Positions 5,856 through 7,889 of a stretch of DNA of 7,889 nt are shown here, piece after piece. A program made the translations under genes and the position numbers. Origin of the DNA: Solirubrobacteraceae bacterium (lineage in GTDB: Bacteria; Actinomycetota; Thermoleophilia; Solirubrobacterales; Solirubrobacteraceae); the NCBI GenBank assembly GCA_030151725.1, contig JASLDD010000045.1:1-7889 (forward strand), in the 5' to 3' direction. Within the stretch, counting starts at the first letter, position 1; each line of letters begins with the position of its first letter. The notes below the pieces were generated by a model that saw only the letters and a list, made by a program, of their open reading frames with translations, ran no database searches and had not been told where the DNA came from.

Positions 5856-6212
5856 GTGCTGCGAAGCTATCTCCCGGCGATCGTCTTCCTCGTTCTCGGT
5901 GGCGCCGTTGGCGGCGCCTTCGCCGTCTTGAACTCGGTCATCGGGCCGCGCCGTGCGACCCCCCACAAGCAGGACCCCTACGAGTGTGGGCTGCCCTCCG
6001 AGGTCAAGCGCGGGATGCGCTTCGGGATCAGCTTCTACCTGATCGCGATGCTGTTCATCCTGTTCGACATCGAGGTCGTCTTCCTCTACCCGATCGCGGT
6101 CGAGCTGCGTGCCTACGGCAGCTACGCGCTCGCGGAGACGATCGTCTTTATCGTGCTGTTGTTCGTGGCCTTCGGATATGTCTGGCGCAGGGGGGCACTC
6201 GAGTGGAGATGA
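5856..6212 (+). CDS. nuoA: NADH-quinone oxidoreductase subunit A
   Basis: NuoA is a small membrane subunit of respiratory complex I, next to the quinone site, where it helps join the membrane arm to the peripheral arm. Its 118 residues are the normal length. Three membrane helices lie at about 5-27, 57-80 and 90-109. The conserved loop between the first two has KQDPYECGLP (38-47), with the family's Glu43-Cys44 pair, and the second helix has FDIEVVFLYPIAVE (70-83), with Asp71 and Glu73. GTG 5856 gives the natural start just before the first helix, and it falls at the predicted transcription start. Its TGA overlaps the nuoB ATG as ATGA, so translation of the two is coupled. It is the first gene of the nuo operon, as is usual. 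Confidence 0.95.
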   Translation: MLRSYLPAIVFLVLGGAVGGAFAVLNSVIGPRRATPHKQDPYECGLPSEVKRGMRFGISFYLIAMLFILFDIEVVFLYPIAVELRAYGSYALAETIVFIVLLFVAFGYVWRRGALEWR

Positions 6213-6874
6213 AACGCGAGCGCATCGCCCCTGCCAACGGGCGTGGTGCGCCGTCAGCAGAAGGCGGAGCAGAGAACCTGCGCGTCCGCTCCCTGAACGC
6301 CCACCAGCTGCTGCGCGGTGGCGAGCTCGAAGGCGCAAACCAGCCCGCTCATCTGGAGGGCGAGGAGCTCGAGCGCTACGTGAACGAGCGCATCGTCTTC
6401 ACGACGCTCGACTCGGCGGTCGCTTGGGCGCGCTCGAATTCCTTCTTCCCCCTCGCCTTCGGGCTCGCCTGCTGCGCGATGGAGCAGTTCCAGACCGCCG
6501 GCCCGCGCATGGACATCGCACGCTTCGGCTATGAGGCATTCCGCGCCTCTCCCCGCCAGGCCGATCTAATCATCCTCGCGGGACGCGTCTCGATCAAGAT
6601 GGCCCCGATCATCCGCCGCCTCTACGACCAGATGCTCGAGCCCAAGTGGGCGATCTCGATGGGCGCCTGCTGCAGCTCGATGGGCGTCTTCAACAACTAC
6701 GCCCTCGTGCCCGCCGACAAGTTCATGCCGATCGACGTCCACGTGCCCGGCTGCCCACCGCGCCCGGAGGCGCTGATGCACGGCGTGCTGAAGCTGCGCG
6801 AGATGGTCCAGGACAACCCCGAGGCAGGCTGGCGGGAGCGCTACGGCGCTGTAGGCACCGAGGAGCGCCCATAG
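6209..6874 (+). CDS. nuoB: NADH-quinone oxidoreductase subunit B (cluster N2 subunit)
   Basis: NuoB is a peripheral-arm subunit of complex I that carries [4Fe-4S] cluster N2, the last cluster before quinone. It has 221 residues. The ligand pattern is intact: Cys88 and Cys89 in GLACCAMEQ, Cys154 in GACCSS, and Cys182 in VPGCPPRP. The core starts at about residue 60 (ERIVFTTLDSAVAWARSNSF). The first 55-60 residues are polar and not part of the usual core, longer than in most NuoB. ATG 6209 overlaps the nuoA stop (ATGA); GTG 6203, in frame two codons earlier with a GGGGGG run before it, is an alternative. The nuoC ATG follows the stop directly. Confidence 0.95.
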   Translation: MKRERIAPANGRGAPSAEGGAENLRVRSLNAHQLLRGGELEGANQPAHLEGEELERYVNERIVFTTLDSAVAWARSNSFFPLAFGLACCAMEQFQTAGPRMDIARFGYEAFRASPRQADLIILAGRVSIKMAPIIRRLYDQMLEPKWAISMGACCSSMGVFNNYALVPADKFMPIDVHVPGCPPRPEALMHGVLKLREMVQDNPEAGWRERYGAVGTEERP

Positions 6875-7372
6875 ATGCCTGACGCCACGGGCTTGGAGCT
6901 GCTCGCCCACGACCTGGGCGAGGCGGCGCTGGAGACCGTGCACCACCGCGGACAGGCCACGCTCGTTGTCGATCCTGCGCACATCCGCACCGTCCTCCAG
7001 ACCCTGCGCGAGCGTGGCTACGGCTTCCTGGCGAGCGTGCACGGCGTTGACCACTACCCTGAGGAACCGAGGCTGGGCGTGGTCTATGAGCTGCTCGACA
7101 TGAGCCGCGTCGACCGCGTCGCCGTCAAGGCACGCCTGAGCATGGCCGACCCCGCGATCGACTCCGTGACGCCGGACTGGCCGACGGCAGATCACCAGGA
7201 GCGTGAGGTCTACGACATGTTCGGGGTTCTCTTCCGCGAGCATCCCGACCTGCGACGGATCCTGATGCCGGAGGACTACGAGGGACATCCCCAGCGCCGC
7301 GACTTCCCGATCGGCGGCGAACCCGTGATCTTCACGCGCGACGAGCGCAAATGGCTGGAGGCGCGCGAGTGA
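6875..7372 (+). CDS. nuoC: NADH-quinone oxidoreductase subunit C (30 kDa)
   Basis: NuoC is a peripheral-arm subunit of complex I that packs against NuoD near the quinone site and carries no cofactor. It has 165 residues, a stand-alone protein rather than the NuoCD fusion of Escherichia coli. The family signature is clear: an N-terminal alpha/beta part with the FLASVHGVDHYP element (51-62), then EREVYDMFGVLF, REHPDLRRILMPEDYEGHP and QRRDFPIGG (about 108-147). ATG 6875 comes directly after the nuoB TAG and has a good ribosome site, GGAG at 6862-6865, spaced 9 bases. Its TGA overlaps the nuoD GTG as GTGA, so C and D are probably translated together in equal amounts. Confidence 0.96.
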   Translation: MPDATGLELLAHDLGEAALETVHHRGQATLVVDPAHIRTVLQTLRERGYGFLASVHGVDHYPEEPRLGVVYELLDMSRVDRVAVKARLSMADPAIDSVTPDWPTADHQEREVYDMFGVLFREHPDLRRILMPEDYEGHPQRRDFPIGGEPVIFTRDERKWLEARE

Positions 7373-7889
7373 GCTCGACAGAGAACCCGCAGCTCTCGGA
7401 GTACCGCAGGCGCGAGCAGAGCATCACTCTCTCGCCCCTGGAAACCGCCGGCGAGGACAAGCACGACGAGCTGCTCACGCTCAACTTCGGCCCCCACCAC
7501 CCCGCCACGCACGGGGTCCTGCGCCTGCTCGTCACGCTGCAGGGAGAGGTCGTGCGCGACATCAAGCCCGTCATCGGCTATGTCCACACCGGCATCGAGA
7601 AGACCGCCGAGGACAAGTCCTACTGGAAGGTCATTCCCGTGGTGGAGCGGATGGACTACCTCTCCTACTACTTCAACGCGATGGCCTACTGCGGCGCCGT
7701 CGAGACGCTGGCGGGAGTCGAGGTGCCCAAGCGCGCGCAGTACCTGCGCGTGATCCACCTCGAGCTGAACCGCATTGCCTCGCATCTGATCTGGCTCGGC
7801 ACGAGCGTGCTCGACCTCGGCGCGACCTCGATCTTCCTCTACTGCCTGCGCGAGCGCGAGCTGATCCTCGACCTGTTCGAGATGTCCTC
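7369..7889 (+). CDS. nuoD: NADH-quinone oxidoreductase subunit D (49 kDa), 5' part
   Basis: NuoD is the 49 kDa subunit that forms the quinone-binding pocket of complex I together with NuoB. Only the first 173 codons or so are inside the window; the frame is open at the right edge. After a polar start of about 38 residues, the conserved sequence LNFGPHHPATHGVLRLL appears, with the quinone-pocket histidine region, then IGYVHTGIEKTAEDKSYWK, ERMDYLSYYFNAMAYCGAVE and LNRIASHLIWLGTSVLDLGA, ending in RERELILDLFEM. GTG 7369 overlaps the nuoC stop (GTGA). The VHTGIEK and PVVERMDYL wording resembles actinobacterial NuoD rather than the proteobacterial form. Confidence 0.95.
   Translation, partial: MSSTENPQLSEYRRREQSITLSPLETAGEDKHDELLTLNFGPHHPATHGVLRLLVTLQGEVVRDIKPVIGYVHTGIEKTAEDKSYWKVIPVVERMDYLSYYFNAMAYCGAVETLAGVEVPKRAQYLRVIHLELNRIASHLIWLGTSVLDLGATSIFLYCLRERELILDLFEMS

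Overview
The window is high-GC bacterial DNA with GTG starts, short intergenic gaps and several genes that lack a Shine-Dalgarno sequence. The detached nuoA-B-C-D start, the NuoD wording (GPHHPATHG, VHTGIEK) and a secreted S53 peptidase with a Gly/Arg-type C-terminal beta domain suggest a deep-branching actinobacterium, probably Thermoleophilia/Solirubrobacterales. This placement is inferred from protein style only; no 16S or other phylogenetic marker is present.

Layout, left to right: (1) the first codons of a minus-strand membrane protein run off the left edge, probably a DUF4118-type sensor kinase. (2) A 274-bp divergent intergenic region holds a GC-rich nested hairpin and an array of four direct repeats spaced exactly 11 bp, similar in layout to a PhoB/PhoP box. 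(3) A large secreted sedolisin-family (S53) peptidase on the plus strand carries a complete Glu/Asp/Asp/Ser set, a charged helical linker, a Pro-rich hinge and a C-terminal beta domain. (4) Four minus-strand genes run leftward. In transcription order they are a small four-helix membrane protein, a monohaem lipo-cytochrome c, seryl-tRNA synthetase (serS), and a TetR-type regulator with a second, MarR-like winged-helix domain. (5) The plus-strand complex I operon begins nuoA-nuoB-nuoC-nuoD and leaves the window inside nuoD.

NuoA-D build the membrane-anchoring and hydrophilic connecting parts of NADH:quinone oxidoreductase. The divergently placed membrane protein and cytochrome c lipoprotein probably also belong to the respiratory membrane, but their exact role cannot be read from the sequence. 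serS is a housekeeping gene that seems to ride downstream of the cytochrome gene. The peptidase looks like an accessory, secreted nutrient-acquisition gene. Its codon choice (many GAA/AAA) differs from the GAG/AAG-rich respiratory genes.

Most of the window is ordinary. The points worth a second look are the 11-bp repeat array upstream of the peptidase, the peptidase's domain architecture and charged insertion, the double-HTH regulator, and promoter-like elements so close to the nuoA and cytochrome c starts that leaderless mRNAs are likely. I did not find a CRISPR array, insertion sequence, convincing tRNA/rRNA gene or clear defence system.
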